Source of the DNA: Devosia oryziradicis
GTDB taxonomy: Bacteria; Pseudomonadota; Alphaproteobacteria; Rhizobiales; Devosiaceae
Assembly (NCBI RefSeq): GCF_016698645.1
Contig: NZ_CP068047.1
Location: 1,461,001-1,525,000, forward strand
DNA length: 64,000 nt
Reading direction: 5' to 3'
In this document: one piece after another, positions 27,468 to 36,889 of the stretch
How the letters are laid out: each line of letters starts with the position of its first letter
How positions within the stretch are numbered: position 1 is the stretch's first letter
Notes under the pieces: generated by a model
Database searches by the model: none
Told to the model about the DNA's origin: nothing
The model's input: only the letters and a program-made list of their open reading frames with translations
Program-made: the position numbers and the translations under genes

Positions 27468-29180
27468 TTGACCGATGCTGCGCCGCAGAACAAGGCAATC
27501 CACCTGGCACTCGAGCGCCTGCTCGCGTGGCCCGATATTGCGCGCTCCCCGCAGCTCAGCCGTTTCCTCGCCTATATCGTCGAGCGAACACTTGAAGGCA
27601 ATGAGCAAACCATAAAGGCTTATTCCATCGCGGTCGACGTCTTCGGGCGACCGTCGGATTTCGATCCGCAGGCCGATCCGATCGTCCGGGTTCAGGCCCG
27701 GCGACTGCGCGCGCTGCTCGAGGATTACTATAACGGCCCTGGCAACGACGAGACCGTGCAGATTCACCTGCCGGTTGGTCGCTACGTGCCCGAATTCGTG
27801 GCTGCACCGGAACCGCATGTTGCCCCGGCCGCGGCTGAAAATGTGGAGAATCACGCGCCGCCGCGCCGCGGCCCGCGCCTTGGGGGGAGGTGGCTCGTTC
27901 TGGGCGCGGTGCTGCTCGGGCTGGCAGTGGCGGGCTATGGCTTGAGTGCCTGGTGGCGCAATGCGCCTGGTGCCGGTGGCGCCATCAAGCGACCGACGGT
28001 TGCTATCGTCGAGTTTCAGGACCTGTCGTCCCCGGATACCCCGTCTCCCCGCGTGTCCGGTCTGGCGATCGAACTGGTGACCGACTTGGAGCAGTTCGGC
28101 AATATTGAGCCCCGCTATGGCGCGCAGGGCGAATCGGCTGGCCTGCCGGCCAGCGACTATGTGCTGACCGGCATTGCCCGGCCGGACGGGGACGTGCTTC
28201 GCTATAGCGCCATCCTGACGGAGGGCCGAACCGGGGCCGTGATCTGGAACCACACCGTGGCGCTTGGAGCAGGCGAAGCATTGGGCTCCGACGTGCTCGA
28301 TCGGGTTTCCAGGTCGCTCAGCCTGCTGCTGGGCAGTCCGCGCGGCCCCTTGCACATGGCGGCACGTCAATACCTCGCCTCGGCTGCTGGTGGCGACAGG
28401 GGAATCAATCCTTACCTGTGCCGTGTCTTGTTCGACCTCTACCGCGAGAGCGGCGGCGCTGGTGCGGCCGAGCGGGCCAGCCAGTGCTTCGCGGCGTTGC
28501 CCGAGGCCGATCGGGGCAGCGCGGGCGCCTTGGCCGCCACGGGCATCCTGCTCGCGGAACAACCAGGCGCGGTGGACGGCACCGGGTCGGCCATCGATCG
28601 GCAGCGCGCGGCAACATCCGACCTCGAGCGCGCCATGCAGCTCGATCCGCTCAGCAGCTTCGTCTGGGAGCAGCAGGCCCACCTGCATGAGGCCGTGGGC
28701 GACCTGGCGCGGGCCAGAGCCGAATATAGTTCCTCGTTGCAACTCAATCCGGCGAGCGTCGATGCGCTGGCGGCCTATGCCCGGCTGCTGTCTCTTGCGG
28801 GCAAGCTGGATGAAGCCGAACCCCTGTCGATCGACGCGGTCCAGGGGTCGCCCAATCCACCGGCCTGGTATCAAGGCGTGCCAACCCTGCTGGCCCTGCG
28901 CGACGGCGATTTCGTTGCGGCGACGGCCAGTGCGGAGCTCTATGCGATAGCCGATCCGGAGCTAGGGCCGATCCTGGCTATCATGGCGGGGCAGGGCTCG
29001 GGCGACAGCGCGGTCGTTGGCCGCTACCTGCCCGAAGTGTTGGGCGTGCCAGCCTTCCGCGCCCAGGGCATCCTGCCACGGCTGCGCGAGCGCATCGAGG
29101 ACGAGGTGTTGATCGGTTCGATCCGCGAGGCGCTGGTCAGGGCCGGCGTGCCGGCCGCTGCGATGATCCGCGCTTTCTAG
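27468..29180 (+). CDS. Membrane TolB-like/TPR signalling protein with N-terminal winged-helix-like domain
   Basis: The 570-residue protein starts at a TTG with GGGAGG six bases upstream. Residues 1-110 form a conserved domain with [17 protein letters not shown] and ALLEDYY, ending [11 protein letters not shown], seen in proteins often labelled adenylate cyclase-like. A single membrane helix follows (about 143-165, [17 protein letters not shown]). The periplasmic part has a TolB-like segment ([13 protein letters not shown] onward) and then TPR-like helices (about 300-500, with [16 protein letters not shown]). No cyclase catalytic domain is present. By layout it resembles CadC-type one-component membrane regulators, but DNA binding is not demonstrated. 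Its stop shares CTAG with the convergent SMR gene. Confidence 0.75.
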   Translation: MTDAAPQNKAIHLALERLLAWPDIARSPQLSRFLAYIVERTLEGNEQTIKAYSIAVDVFGRPSDFDPQADPIVRVQARRLRALLEDYYNGPGNDETVQIHLPVGRYVPEFVAAPEPHVAPAAAENVENHAPPRRGPRLGGRWLVLGAVLLGLAVAGYGLSAWWRNAPGAGGAIKRPTVAIVEFQDLSSPDTPSPRVSGLAIELVTDLEQFGNIEPRYGAQGESAGLPASDYVLTGIARPDGDVLRYSAILTEGRTGAVIWNHTVALGAGEALGSDVLDRVSRSLSLLLGSPRGPLHMAARQYLASAAGGDRGINPYLCRVLFDLYRESGGAGAAERASQCFAALPEADRGSAGALAATGILLAEQPGAVDGTGSAIDRQRAATSDLERAMQLDPLSSFVWEQQAHLHEAVGDLARARAEYSSSLQLNPASVDALAAYARLLSLAGKLDEAEPLSIDAVQGSPNPPAWYQGVPTLLALRDGDFVAATASAELYAIADPELGPILAIMAGQGSGDSAVVGRYLPEVLGVPAFRAQGILPRLRERIEDEVLIGSIREALVRAGVPAAAMIRAF

Positions 29181-29509
29181 TGGGCCGAGGATTGCGAGAA
29201 GAGGTTGATCACCAGCACACCGGCCAGGATCAGGCCCATGCCGATCAGCGCAGGCAGGTCCAGCGACTGTCCATGGACGAAATAGGCGATCACCGAGATG
29301 AGGACGATGCCCGCACCCGACCAGATGGCGTAGCCGATCCCCACCGGGATGGTCTGCAGAGCCAGCGAGAAAAAATAGAAGGTGATGCCATAGCCAACGA
29401 CCACCACGAGGGTGGGAACGAGTTGGGAGAAGCCGGCCGAGGCGCGCAGGAATGAGGTGGCGACCACTTCCCCGACAATCGCGATGGCGAGATAGAGCAA
29501 GCCGGGCAT
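29177..29509 (-). CDS. Small multidrug resistance (SMR) transporter, EmrE-like
   Basis: This 110-residue, four-helix protein has the essential Glu14 in [12 protein letters not shown] and the helix-3 to loop signature [18 protein letters not shown]. Both are typical of proton-coupled EmrE-type exporters of cationic drugs, rather than SugE/Gdx guanidinium exporters, although sequence alone does not fix this. It works as a dual-topology dimer. The stop codon shares the palindrome CTAG with the convergent upstream gene. murD2 ends ten bases beyond its start on the same strand, so it may be the last gene of the murL-murD2 transcript. Confidence 0.9.
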   Translation of the reverse strand: MPGLLYLAIAIVGEVVATSFLRASAGFSQLVPTLVVVVGYGITFYFFSLALQTIPVGIGYAIWSGAGIVLISVIAYFVHGQSLDLPALIGMGLILAGVLVINLFSQSSAH

Positions 29510-29518
29510 GATGGCTCC

Positions 29519-30808
29519 TCAGCCGAAAATGGCTTGCGCCAGGGCAATGAAGCGCTGACCGCGCTCCTCGAAATTCTTGAACTGATTGTAGGACGGTGCG
29601 CCGGGCGACAGAATGACCGCGTCAAAATCGCAGCGCCGCGCATGCAGGATCTGCATTGCCGCCTCGAGATCGGGCTCGGCGAAGACGACGATATGGGGGG
29701 CAGCGGCGCGGGTCGCCGTCGCCAGCCGGGCGCCGGTAACCGGCAGGCAGACCAGCGTTGTCACCCCATACCCCGCCAATAGCGTGCTCAGCTCGCCGTA
29801 ATCCTGCTCGCGTTCATGGCCACCGGCAATCAGTGCCAGGCGGTAGCCCCGGTAGGCGGCGAGGGCCGCCTTGGTGGCTTCGGGCGTGGTGGAGATCGAG
29901 TCGTTGACAAAGATGGTGCCGCCGAACTGATGTTCTTCGAGCCGGTGCGGCAGGGGCTGGAAGGCGGCGATGCCCCGCACGATGCCGTCCAGCCTGGCCC
30001 CGGCGGCCAGCGCGATCTGTGCGGCCAACCGAGCATTGTCCAAGTTATGCGCACCCTTGAGGCGCGAGCCCAGCACCGCCTTGTCGATGGCGGCCGATTG
30101 CTCGGGCGTCAGTTCGCCGAGCAGCCGGCGATGGTCGCGCACCGCCGCAGCCACCATGGCGTTGCCCTTGGCCGCCGCGCCCAGCGCCACCGGAAACCCG
30201 CCATCGCGATCGATCAGGTGCAGCTTGTCCTTGAAATAGCGGTCGATCGAGCCGTGCCAGTCGACATGCTCGGGATAGAGATTGGTGATGGCCGCGATGT
30301 CGGGCAGGAAGGCCATATCCGAAGTCTGGTAACTGGACAGCTCGAACACCACGACCGCATGACGGTCGGCGATTTCCAGCGGTGCCACGCCGACATTGCC
30401 GGCCAGGCCCGCATCGATACCGGACTTGCTCAGCATCAGGTGGACCAGTGTCGCGGTGGTTGATTTGCCCTTGGTGCCCGAAATGGCAATGACCGTGCGA
30501 CCGGCCCGATAGGCCGAGCCCCATAAATTGAGGTTGGACGTTACCGGGATACCGGCGTCGCGGGCGATGTCGAATACGTCCTTGTAGCGCGACACGCCGG
30601 GGCTTTTTACGATGAGCCCGAAGCGATGGGAACGAATGGCGTCCGGCAGGTCGGCCGGGGCGATGGCCTCGGTTTCGGGGATATCGGCGGTGCCGCTGTC
30701 GACGGTGACGAAGACCTTGAGGTCGGGCTGACGCGCCTTGAGGAAGGCGCGGGTCGAGCTTGCCTCGCGCCCGGCGCCATAGAGCAGGACCGGCTCCTCA
30801 AACCGCAT
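29519..30808 (-). CDS. murD2: UDP-MurNAc-L-Ala:L-glutamate ligase MurD2
   Basis: This 429-residue Mur ligase has the P-loop ISGTKGKSTTATL, NVGVAP, ELSSYQ, NLYPEHVDWH and FVNDSISTTPEA. It is MurD-like, but its partner is the murL gene immediately upstream, so it fits MurD2. MurD2 adds L-Glu instead of D-Glu to UDP-MurNAc-L-Ala, and MurL then epimerises the product. The ATG at 30808 overlaps the end of murL by 11 bases, implying coupling. No ftsW, murG or classic division-cluster neighbours are present, consistent with a second, specialised ligase. Substrate choice is known for Xanthomonas homologues and inferred here. Confidence 0.88.
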   Translation of the reverse strand: MRFEEPVLLYGAGREASSTRAFLKARQPDLKVFVTVDSGTADIPETEAIAPADLPDAIRSHRFGLIVKSPGVSRYKDVFDIARDAGIPVTSNLNLWGSAYRAGRTVIAISGTKGKSTTATLVHLMLSKSGIDAGLAGNVGVAPLEIADRHAVVVFELSSYQTSDMAFLPDIAAITNLYPEHVDWHGSIDRYFKDKLHLIDRDGGFPVALGAAAKGNAMVAAAVRDHRRLLGELTPEQSAAIDKAVLGSRLKGAHNLDNARLAAQIALAAGARLDGIVRGIAAFQPLPHRLEEHQFGGTIFVNDSISTTPEATKAALAAYRGYRLALIAGGHEREQDYGELSTLLAGYGVTTLVCLPVTGARLATATRAAAPHIVVFAEPDLEAAMQILHARRCDFDAVILSPGAPSYNQFKNFEERGQRFIALAQAIFG

Positions 30809-32141
30809 AGGCAGCCACCTTGGCGGCCAAAGCCGGCGGAATGTGGTGATCGTGGCTGTCGGTGAGGCATTCGGCCATGGCCAGTTGCAGCTTGGGTTCG
30901 CCGTATTGGGCGAAGAGGTCGGCCTTGACGGCCTTGACCACGGCGGCGTCATGCCAGTCGGCATGGCGGGTGAGAGTATAGAGGCAGGCCGCCGCCTCCA
31001 GGATTTCCCCCACGCATTCCCAAGGCTTCTGCCCGGCCAGCCCGGCCAGTTCGCGGAACGAGCCTTCGTTGGCCTCGATATCGAGCAGGTTCTTGCCGAA
31101 GATGGACAGCAGGCGATCCTTGGCCATGAAGGGCGCAAAGATCAGGAAGACGAAGTGACATTTGGGGCATTCGCCGCACCAGAGCGGCCCGTCATTGCCC
31201 GTCAGCCGGAAATTGCGGTTGCAGCTCGAAAACACATGATCGAACTTGCTCTCATGGGTGAAGAGCGAAGCGATGCGCGCCTCCGAATAGGGGCGCAGCA
31301 GCGAGAAGTATTTCAGCGCGCCGCCGGTGGCATCGCTCAGGATGGAGGCGATCAGCAGCTCGAAGCCGAGCGACTTGGAATATTGGTGATTGGTCTCGCG
31401 CCCGTCGAAGGTGACATTGCCTTCGCTGGCCGAACGCTCATTGCTGAGCACGATCTGGTTGTAGCCATAGAGGAGGGCACAAAGCGCCGCGATCATCGAA
31501 TTGATGGCGGTGGAGGGGACGTGGCCGTTGTAGTAGCCCGGTTCCTTGCCCAGCCGGATCATTTCCGGGTCGAGGGTCCGAGTCACATAGACCGGCGGCG
31601 TACCGATCTTGTCGACCGAAGTCAGGATCGGCCCCTTGGGGTTGACGGCAAAGGGCGTGAACGCAACGCCGGCATGGGTCAGGAGATCAACGCTGACCAG
31701 CGAATCCTTGCCGCCGCCGATTGGCAGCAGCGTGCGATCAGGCAAGGCCGGGGCCGGCTTGCTCGCCTCGACGTCATGGGGCGCGTGCAGCTCCAGCTTG
31801 CCGAAGCGCATGAGGTTGTTTCGGGCATAGAATTCGCCCAGCCCGTTTTCGTAGACGTCTATGGCGAAGGCGCGCTCCGCCTCTGTGAGGGCAATATTGG
31901 GCGCCACGATTTCGAAAGGCGCCCGGAGCTTGAAATAGCTCACGCCCAGCACGACGGCAGTCAGGTCCAGCAACTTGCGGAAAGCCGGGCTCTGGGCACT
32001 GGCCGCATCGGCCCCCACGGGAAGGCCCAGGGTTTCGACGAAATGCAGGCCGTCCAGGCCATAGCCGAAACTGGCCTTGCCCGTCGCCGGGTCGAAGGTC
32101 GGGCGTTCGATGAGAAATTGTTCGGTCAAGACTTGGATCAC
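30798..32141 (-). CDS. murL: UDP-MurNAc-L-Ala-L-Glu epimerase MurL
   Basis: MurL epimerises the terminal L-Glu of UDP-MurNAc-L-Ala-L-Glu to D-Glu, bypassing glutamate racemase. The roughly 447-residue product has a PP-loop-like nucleotide site LPIGGGKDSLVS (about 140-150), the LSNERSASEGNV block and a Cys cluster CGECPKCHFVF near residue 330. All fit the MurL family. The likely start is GTG at 32141, since the upstream in-frame extension shows no family likeness and no clear ribosome site; a TTG at 32129-32131 is possible. It is coupled by overlap to murD2. The pair should be sufficient for D-Glu incorporation into peptidoglycan if murI is absent. Confidence 0.88.
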   Translation of the reverse strand: MIQVLTEQFLIERPTFDPATGKASFGYGLDGLHFVETLGLPVGADAASAQSPAFRKLLDLTAVVLGVSYFKLRAPFEIVAPNIALTEAERAFAIDVYENGLGEFYARNNLMRFGKLELHAPHDVEASKPAPALPDRTLLPIGGGKDSLVSVDLLTHAGVAFTPFAVNPKGPILTSVDKIGTPPVYVTRTLDPEMIRLGKEPGYYNGHVPSTAINSMIAALCALLYGYNQIVLSNERSASEGNVTFDGRETNHQYSKSLGFELLIASILSDATGGALKYFSLLRPYSEARIASLFTHESKFDHVFSSCNRNFRLTGNDGPLWCGECPKCHFVFLIFAPFMAKDRLLSIFGKNLLDIEANEGSFRELAGLAGQKPWECVGEILEAAACLYTLTRHADWHDAAVVKAVKADLFAQYGEPKLQLAMAECLTDSHDHHIPPALAAKVAAYAV

Positions 32142-32272
32142 TCGCGGGGTTGGCTCACCATATAGGTGATTTGCGGGCGTGGCGGGAGTGGGGCCTTCCC
32201 TGTCGAAACCCGGCGGCCTCGTTCGTCGTCTCGGCATGAGGGTCATGGGGCCCCAAACACGGAGAAGCTGTC

Positions 32273-32695
32273 ATGCGCGTTGTGGTTTTCGTCAAGGCGA
32301 CAGAGGAAAGCGAAGCCGGCAAGATGGGGTCGAGCGAATTGCTCGAGGCCATGGGCCGCTACAATGAAGAACTGGTGGATGCCGGGATCATGCTGGGCGG
32401 CGACGGCCTCAAGCCCTCGAGCCTGGGCAAGCGCATCGGTTTCGACGGGGCCAAGCGCATCGTCATGGACGGCCCATTTGCCGAGACCAAGGAGCTGGTT
32501 GCCGGCTACTGGATCTGGGAGGTCCGCGACATGGACGAAGCGGTTGCCTGGGTGAAGCGCTGCCCCAACCCGATGTTCGGCTACAGCGAAATCGAAATTC
32601 GCCCGGTCTACGAAATGAGCGACTTCGCGGAGATCATGACGCCTGCAGCCGAGGAAGTCCACGACCGGGTCCGTGACAAGATCGAAGGCCAATAG
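32273..32695 (+). CDS. YciI/DGPF-domain protein
   Basis: This 140-residue dimeric alpha/beta-barrel protein of the YCII family has VVVFVKATEESEAG at the start and the diagnostic VMDGPFAETKELVAGYWI motif. The family often travels with ECF sigma factors, but none is adjacent here. Function is unknown; some members are suspected enzymes with a His/Asp pair. It starts 131 bases from murL on the opposite strand. Confidence 0.85.
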   Translation: MRVVVFVKATEESEAGKMGSSELLEAMGRYNEELVDAGIMLGGDGLKPSSLGKRIGFDGAKRIVMDGPFAETKELVAGYWIWEVRDMDEAVAWVKRCPNPMFGYSEIEIRPVYEMSDFAEIMTPAAEEVHDRVRDKIEGQ

Positions 32696-32788
32696 GGCGT
32701 ATGGCGCCCATCGGGGCGGGCTGACCTCCGGGCTTGCCTCGATGCCAAAAGGCCGATCAGATGGCGTCAAAATCCTGAGGAGGACGCC

Positions 32789-33913
32789 ATGCCATCCAAG
32801 CCCCCCTATCGCGCCGACATCGTCGGCAGTTTCCTGCGGCCCGCCGCCCTCAAGGCGGCGCGCAAGGCACGTTTCGAGGACAAGTCGCTTTCGGCCGAGG
32901 AACTCAAGGCGGTTGAGGATGCGGCCATCATCGACGTTATCCGCATGCAGGAGGCGGCCGGCCTCAAGGCGGTTACCGACGGCGAGTTTCGCCGGGCGTG
33001 GTGGCATTTCGATTTCATGGGGATGCTGGATGGCCTCGAAATCGTGCGGCGCGACAGCGGCGCCATCCAGTTCCATGGGGTCAAGACCAAGGCGGATGTT
33101 CCCATCATCACCGGCCGGCTCGACTTCCCGGACAATCATCCGATGCTCGAGCACTTCAAGTTCGTGCAGCAGCACACCACGGTCACGCCGAAGATCTCGA
33201 TCCCGGGGCCGAGCGCCATCCATTTCCGCGTGGCCGAGGACGATATCGACGTCAACGAATACAAGCATGACGCCGAGGCTTATTTCGAAGCCATCACCCG
33301 TACCTACAAGAAGGCAGTCGGTGCCTTCTATGCCGCGGGTTGCCGCTACCTGCAGATCGACGACATCTTCTTTGCCTATCTCTGCGATCCCAAGATACGC
33401 GCCGAGCGAAAGGCAAGGGGCGAAGACCCCGATTGGCTGATCGGCCGCTATGCCAGGATGATGCATGACGCCATCGTGGATCGGCCGGACGACATGCTTA
33501 TCGGCATGCATATGTGCCGTGGCAATTTCAAATCCACCTGGGTGGCCGAGGGTGCCTACGATCCGGCGGCCGATGCCGTGTTCAACCAGACGGGCGTCGA
33601 CATCTACTTCATGGAATACGACACGGATCGGGCGGGCGGGCTGGAGCCACTGCGGCTCCTGCCCAAGGGCAAAAAGCGCGTCCTGCCCGGCTTCATCACC
33701 ACCAAGACGGCGGCGCTCGAGAACCTCGACGACCTCAAGCGCAAGTTCGAGCTGGCCAGCAAATACGCCGATATCGATCAGCTCGGCATCGCGCCCCAAT
33801 GTGGTTTTGCTTCCACCGAGGAGGGCAATTCCATCACCGAGGACGACCAGAAGCGAAAGCTTGAGCTGGTTGTCCGTACAGCCGAGGCGATCTGGGGTGG
33901 CGTGGACGCCTGA
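32789..33913 (+). CDS. Cobalamin-independent methionine synthase II-like protein (MetE C-domain only)
   Basis: The 374-residue protein corresponds to the catalytic C-terminal half of MetE. It has DIVGSFLRPA at the start, DGEFRRAWWHFDF near 67, the zinc ligand pair in GMHMCRGNF near 235 and the last Cys ligand in IAPQCGFAS near 335. It lacks the N-terminal tetrahydrofolate-binding half, as in YxjG/YxjH-type and archaeal MetE-like proteins, which use other methyl donors. No met regulator or folate gene is adjacent, so the donor and acceptor are unknown. Confidence 0.87.
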   Translation: MPSKPPYRADIVGSFLRPAALKAARKARFEDKSLSAEELKAVEDAAIIDVIRMQEAAGLKAVTDGEFRRAWWHFDFMGMLDGLEIVRRDSGAIQFHGVKTKADVPIITGRLDFPDNHPMLEHFKFVQQHTTVTPKISIPGPSAIHFRVAEDDIDVNEYKHDAEAYFEAITRTYKKAVGAFYAAGCRYLQIDDIFFAYLCDPKIRAERKARGEDPDWLIGRYARMMHDAIVDRPDDMLIGMHMCRGNFKSTWVAEGAYDPAADAVFNQTGVDIYFMEYDTDRAGGLEPLRLLPKGKKRVLPGFITTKTAALENLDDLKRKFELASKYADIDQLGIAPQCGFASTEEGNSITEDDQKRKLELVVRTAEAIWGGVDA

Positions 33914-33949
33914 CCACCATCCTGTGCGAGCCGGTCACCGGCTCGCGCC

Positions 33950-34843
33950 TCAGCAGATGCGCATCTGCAGGCGCATCACGATCTCATTGCCCAGGCGCTG
34001 AAAGCCGAATTCGCGCATGGTGCAGCTCCAGCCGCCATCGCCGTTGCGGTCGATGCGGAACAGGTTGTAGCGCGCCGGGTCGTCCAGCGTGCCGCCCTGG
34101 GCAGCGCTGGCGGCGGCGACGCCCACCACCGGCACTTCCTTGCCCTTGCCGGGGATGGAATGGATCGAGGAGCGATGCGTGTGGCCGTGCAGGACCAGCT
34201 CGGCACCGTTTTCGGCAATAACCTGGCGAAACAGCTTGTGCCCCTTCAGACCGAAGGAGGGGTGCTGCAATTCCGGATTGGGCGGATGATGGATCAGAAC
34301 GACGCGAAACAGGTCGGCGTCGCCCATGAGCCTGAGCATGCGGCCCAGCCGGTCGGCCTGTTTCTCGTCGAACCGGCCCACTGCAAGGAAGGGGCGCGTC
34401 GGAACCGCGCTGGAACACGAGATGATGGCCAGTTCGCCCACCCGCCGCAGGAAGGGGAATGCTGCGTCGTCCAGGGTCTCGCCCTGCATGTATTCGCCCC
34501 AGCAGGTCTGCGCTGATTCCAGCGCGCCCGAGACATAGGCGTCGTGGTTGCCGGGGCAGGTGGCGACTTTATCGGCAGCGCCGAGCGCGCGCAGCCATTC
34601 GCCGGCCCGGTCGATTTCGGGGGGCAGCGCCAGGTTCACCAGGTCACCGGTCACTGCCGTAAAATCGGCATTCTGCGACTGCATGTGGGCAACCAGGTTC
34701 GACAGGGTTTCGCTGTTGAGCTCGCCGTGGCGCTTGAGCTTCCAGTTGAGATAACCGGTGATGCGCTTGCCGAGCAGGTCACGCCAGCCGATGTCGGGCA
34801 TGGGCGACAGGTGGATATCGGAGATATGGGCAAGGATTGTCAT
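33950..34843 (-). CDS. Calcineurin-like metallophosphoesterase
   Basis: The 297-residue enzyme carries the full dimetal signature: HISDIHLS (DxH), VTGDLVN, PGNHDAY, VLIHHPP and LHGHTHRSS. It resembles the cAMP phosphodiesterase/3',5'-phosphoesterase group, but substrate cannot be told. It converges on the MetE-like gene, with 36 bases between stops, and diverges from the Nudix gene at 34954. Confidence 0.9.
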   Translation of the reverse strand: MTILAHISDIHLSPMPDIGWRDLLGKRITGYLNWKLKRHGELNSETLSNLVAHMQSQNADFTAVTGDLVNLALPPEIDRAGEWLRALGAADKVATCPGNHDAYVSGALESAQTCWGEYMQGETLDDAAFPFLRRVGELAIISCSSAVPTRPFLAVGRFDEKQADRLGRMLRLMGDADLFRVVLIHHPPNPELQHPSFGLKGHKLFRQVIAENGAELVLHGHTHRSSIHSIPGKGKEVPVVGVAAASAAQGGTLDDPARYNLFRIDRNGDGGWSCTMREFGFQRLGNEIVMRLQMRIC

Positions 34844-34953
34844 TGTCCGCCTAATGCCAGATGCGGGCGGGCAAGAAAACGGTCAATCGGGCGCAGGGTC
34901 AATTTTGTCGTCATCAAGTCTCTGCTACCGGTAACGTCGCAAGGAGTGTTTCG

Positions 34954-35430
34954 ATGCAGATGAATAGCAGGCAGCGGCTGACCGCCAAGGTGTTCCTGAC
35001 CCTCAAGGGCCTGTGGCATCGCATGACCTTGGGCGCCCGCGTCATGGTGGTCGACGGCGACAAGGTGCTGCTGATCCGGCACACCTATGTGCCAGGCTGG
35101 CAGTTTCCCGGCGGCGGCGTCAGCCCGGGCGAGACGCTCGAACATGCCGGGGCGCGCGAGACGCTGGAAGAAACCGGATATCGCGTCGTGGGGCCGATGC
35201 ACCTGTTCGGCATCTATCACAATTCGAGCCCGGTCACCGACCGCGACCATGTCGCCTTCTATGTGGCGACCAAGTTTGAACGGGCCTTCGAGCGCAAGCC
35301 CGATCACGAGATCGCCGAAGTGGGCTGGTTCGACCGCCGCGCTCTGCCGGAAAAGGTGACACCGGCAACCAGCCAGCGGATCGATGAATATTTCGACGAT
35401 GTGCCCAGGCGGGATGTGTGGGGGTACTAG
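34954..35430 (+). CDS. Nudix hydrolase
   Basis: This 158-residue pyrophosphohydrolase has the Nudix box GGGVSPGETLEHAGARETLEETGY (about 49-71) with the metal-binding REtxEE helix intact. The ATG at 34954 has AAGGAG seven bases upstream; a second ATG lies two codons on. Substrate is unknown. A palindromic repeat of type B begins 12 bases after the stop. Confidence 0.88.
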   Translation: MQMNSRQRLTAKVFLTLKGLWHRMTLGARVMVVDGDKVLLIRHTYVPGWQFPGGGVSPGETLEHAGARETLEETGYRVVGPMHLFGIYHNSSPVTDRDHVAFYVATKFERAFERKPDHEIAEVGWFDRRALPEKVTPATSQRIDEYFDDVPRRDVWGY

Positions 35431-35441
35431 CAAGAATACTC

Positions 35442-35576
35442 CCTTACCTCGCCCCTCCGGGGAGAGGTCGGCGCGCAGCACCGGGTGAGGGGGGCGTCTC
35501 CGCGAACTCCTCACCCAGTAAAGGCCCCTCACCCGACCCTTCGGGTCGACCTCTCCCCAGAGGGGCGAGGTGAGAG
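35442..35576. repeat. Palindromic intergenic repeat, type B copy 1
   Basis: The arms are inverted copies (outer CTTACCTCGCCCCT with AGGGGCGAGGTGAG, inner GAGAGGTCG with CGACCTCTC). The centre carries GGGTGAGGGG and CCCCTCACCC. It fills the gap between convergent nudix and yqjG-like genes. Copy 2 is at 37453-37590. Confidence 0.88.
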
Positions 35577-35581
35577 GTGCC

Positions 35582-36541
35582 CTACCTCAAAAACCCCAGC
35601 TCCGGCCCAACCGGCACGATCCGCGTCGGGTTGATGGTGATGTGGCTCCAGTAATAGTGCGTCTTGATGTGGTCGAGATCGACCGTTTCCTTGACGCCGG
35701 GCACCTCGTAGAGCGCCTTGAGGTAGTGCGAGATGTTCTTGTAGTCGGCGATGCGTCGCAGGTTGCACTTGAAGTGGCCGAAATAGACCGCGTCGAAACG
35801 CACCAGCGTCGTGAGCAGGCGCCAGTCGGCCTCGGTGATGGTGTCGCCGGTGAGATAGGCCGTCTCGCCCAGCAGGCCCTCGACCCAGTCCAGGGCAGCG
35901 AACAGCTTGCCGAAGGCGCCCTCATAAGCCTCCTGCGTGGTGGCGAAGCCCGCCTTGTAGACACCGTTGTTGATGTCGTCATAGACCCGCGCATTGACCT
36001 CATCGATCCGGGTGCGCAGGTGCTCGGGGTAGAAATCCTCGGTGTTGCCGGTCAGCTCGTCGAAGGCCGAGTTGAACATGCGGATGATTTCCGAGCTTTC
36101 GTTGGAGACGATGGTGCCGCTCTGCTTGTCCCACAACACGGGCACGGTGACGCGGCCGGTATAGTCGGGGACGGCCTGCGTATAGACCTGCCAGAGAGTA
36201 TCCTTGCCGAACAGCGCATCACCGGTGGACCCGGTGGCCTTGTCGAAGCTCCAGCCGGTTTCGTCCGGCATGCGGGGCGAGACGACCGAGACCGAGATCA
36301 GGTCTTCGAGTTCCTTGAGCTTGCGGAAGATCAGCGTGCGATGGGCCCAGGGGCAGGCCAGCGACACATAAAGGTGGTAGCGGCCGGCCTCGGCCTTGAA
36401 ACCGCCCTCGCCCGAAGGCCCTGGACTGCCGTCGCGGGTAACCCAGTTGCGGAAGCCGGCCTGGCTGCGCTTGAATTCGCCACCGGTCTTTTTGGTGTCG
36501 TACCACTGGGTGGACCATTTTCCGTCGATCAATTGTCCCAC
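35582..36541 (-). CDS. yqjG: Glutathionyl-hydroquinone reductase (YqjG/ECM4-like GST)
   Basis: This 319-residue Xi-class glutathione transferase reduces S-glutathionyl-hydroquinones. The catalytic Cys63 lies in the diagnostic LACPWAHRT motif, and the C-terminal helical domain has TEADWRLLTTLVRFDAVYFGHFKCN, the family hallmark. The start is GTG at 36541 with AAGG eight bases upstream, giving MGQLIDGKW. An open extension to 37462 crosses the divergent acetyltransferase and is not real. A type B repeat follows the stop. Confidence 0.92.
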   Translation of the reverse strand: MGQLIDGKWSTQWYDTKKTGGEFKRSQAGFRNWVTRDGSPGPSGEGGFKAEAGRYHLYVSLACPWAHRTLIFRKLKELEDLISVSVVSPRMPDETGWSFDKATGSTGDALFGKDTLWQVYTQAVPDYTGRVTVPVLWDKQSGTIVSNESSEIIRMFNSAFDELTGNTEDFYPEHLRTRIDEVNARVYDDINNGVYKAGFATTQEAYEGAFGKLFAALDWVEGLLGETAYLTGDTITEADWRLLTTLVRFDAVYFGHFKCNLRRIADYKNISHYLKALYEVPGVKETVDLDHIKTHYYWSHITINPTRIVPVGPELGFLR

Positions 36542-36889
36542 GATCGAACCCTTTCCGTCATGTTGCCGACTCGTTGTGGGGATCAAGTCCCCACCGCCGA
36601 TTGCGTTGCCTGACACATAGAGTGGGCCGGCGGGCGCGATAAGGCACCAATGGCGCAACGAAGCGTTGTGCATTTTGAACACAGAAGGCCTGCGCATCTT
36701 GTATTTTGCCAGGCGATCCATGATTTTCGTTTTACGCGAGGCCCCCATGGTGCTAATGCGAATTTCAGGCGTGGAGGCGCCCAGGATGGTGAAGGTTTTG
36801 CTGGTGACACGACGACCGTAAGCGGTCTTTCGAAGCGGTGCCTTGTGGCGCCGGGTTTGTCCTACGCATCCCCATTCTGGATCATTGTC
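36542..36889. promoter_or_regulatory. Divergent intergenic region (348 bases)
   Basis: This gap lies between the yqjG start and the acetyltransferase start and should hold both promoters. It is locally AT-richer around 36660-36730 (ATTTTG, TTGTATTTTGCC). I see no tRNA, riboswitch or convincing small gene. Confidence 0.5.

Noticed and set aside
32273..32695. YciI gene as part of an ECF sigma module
   Set aside because: YciI proteins often sit beside ECF sigma factors, but none is present on either side here.
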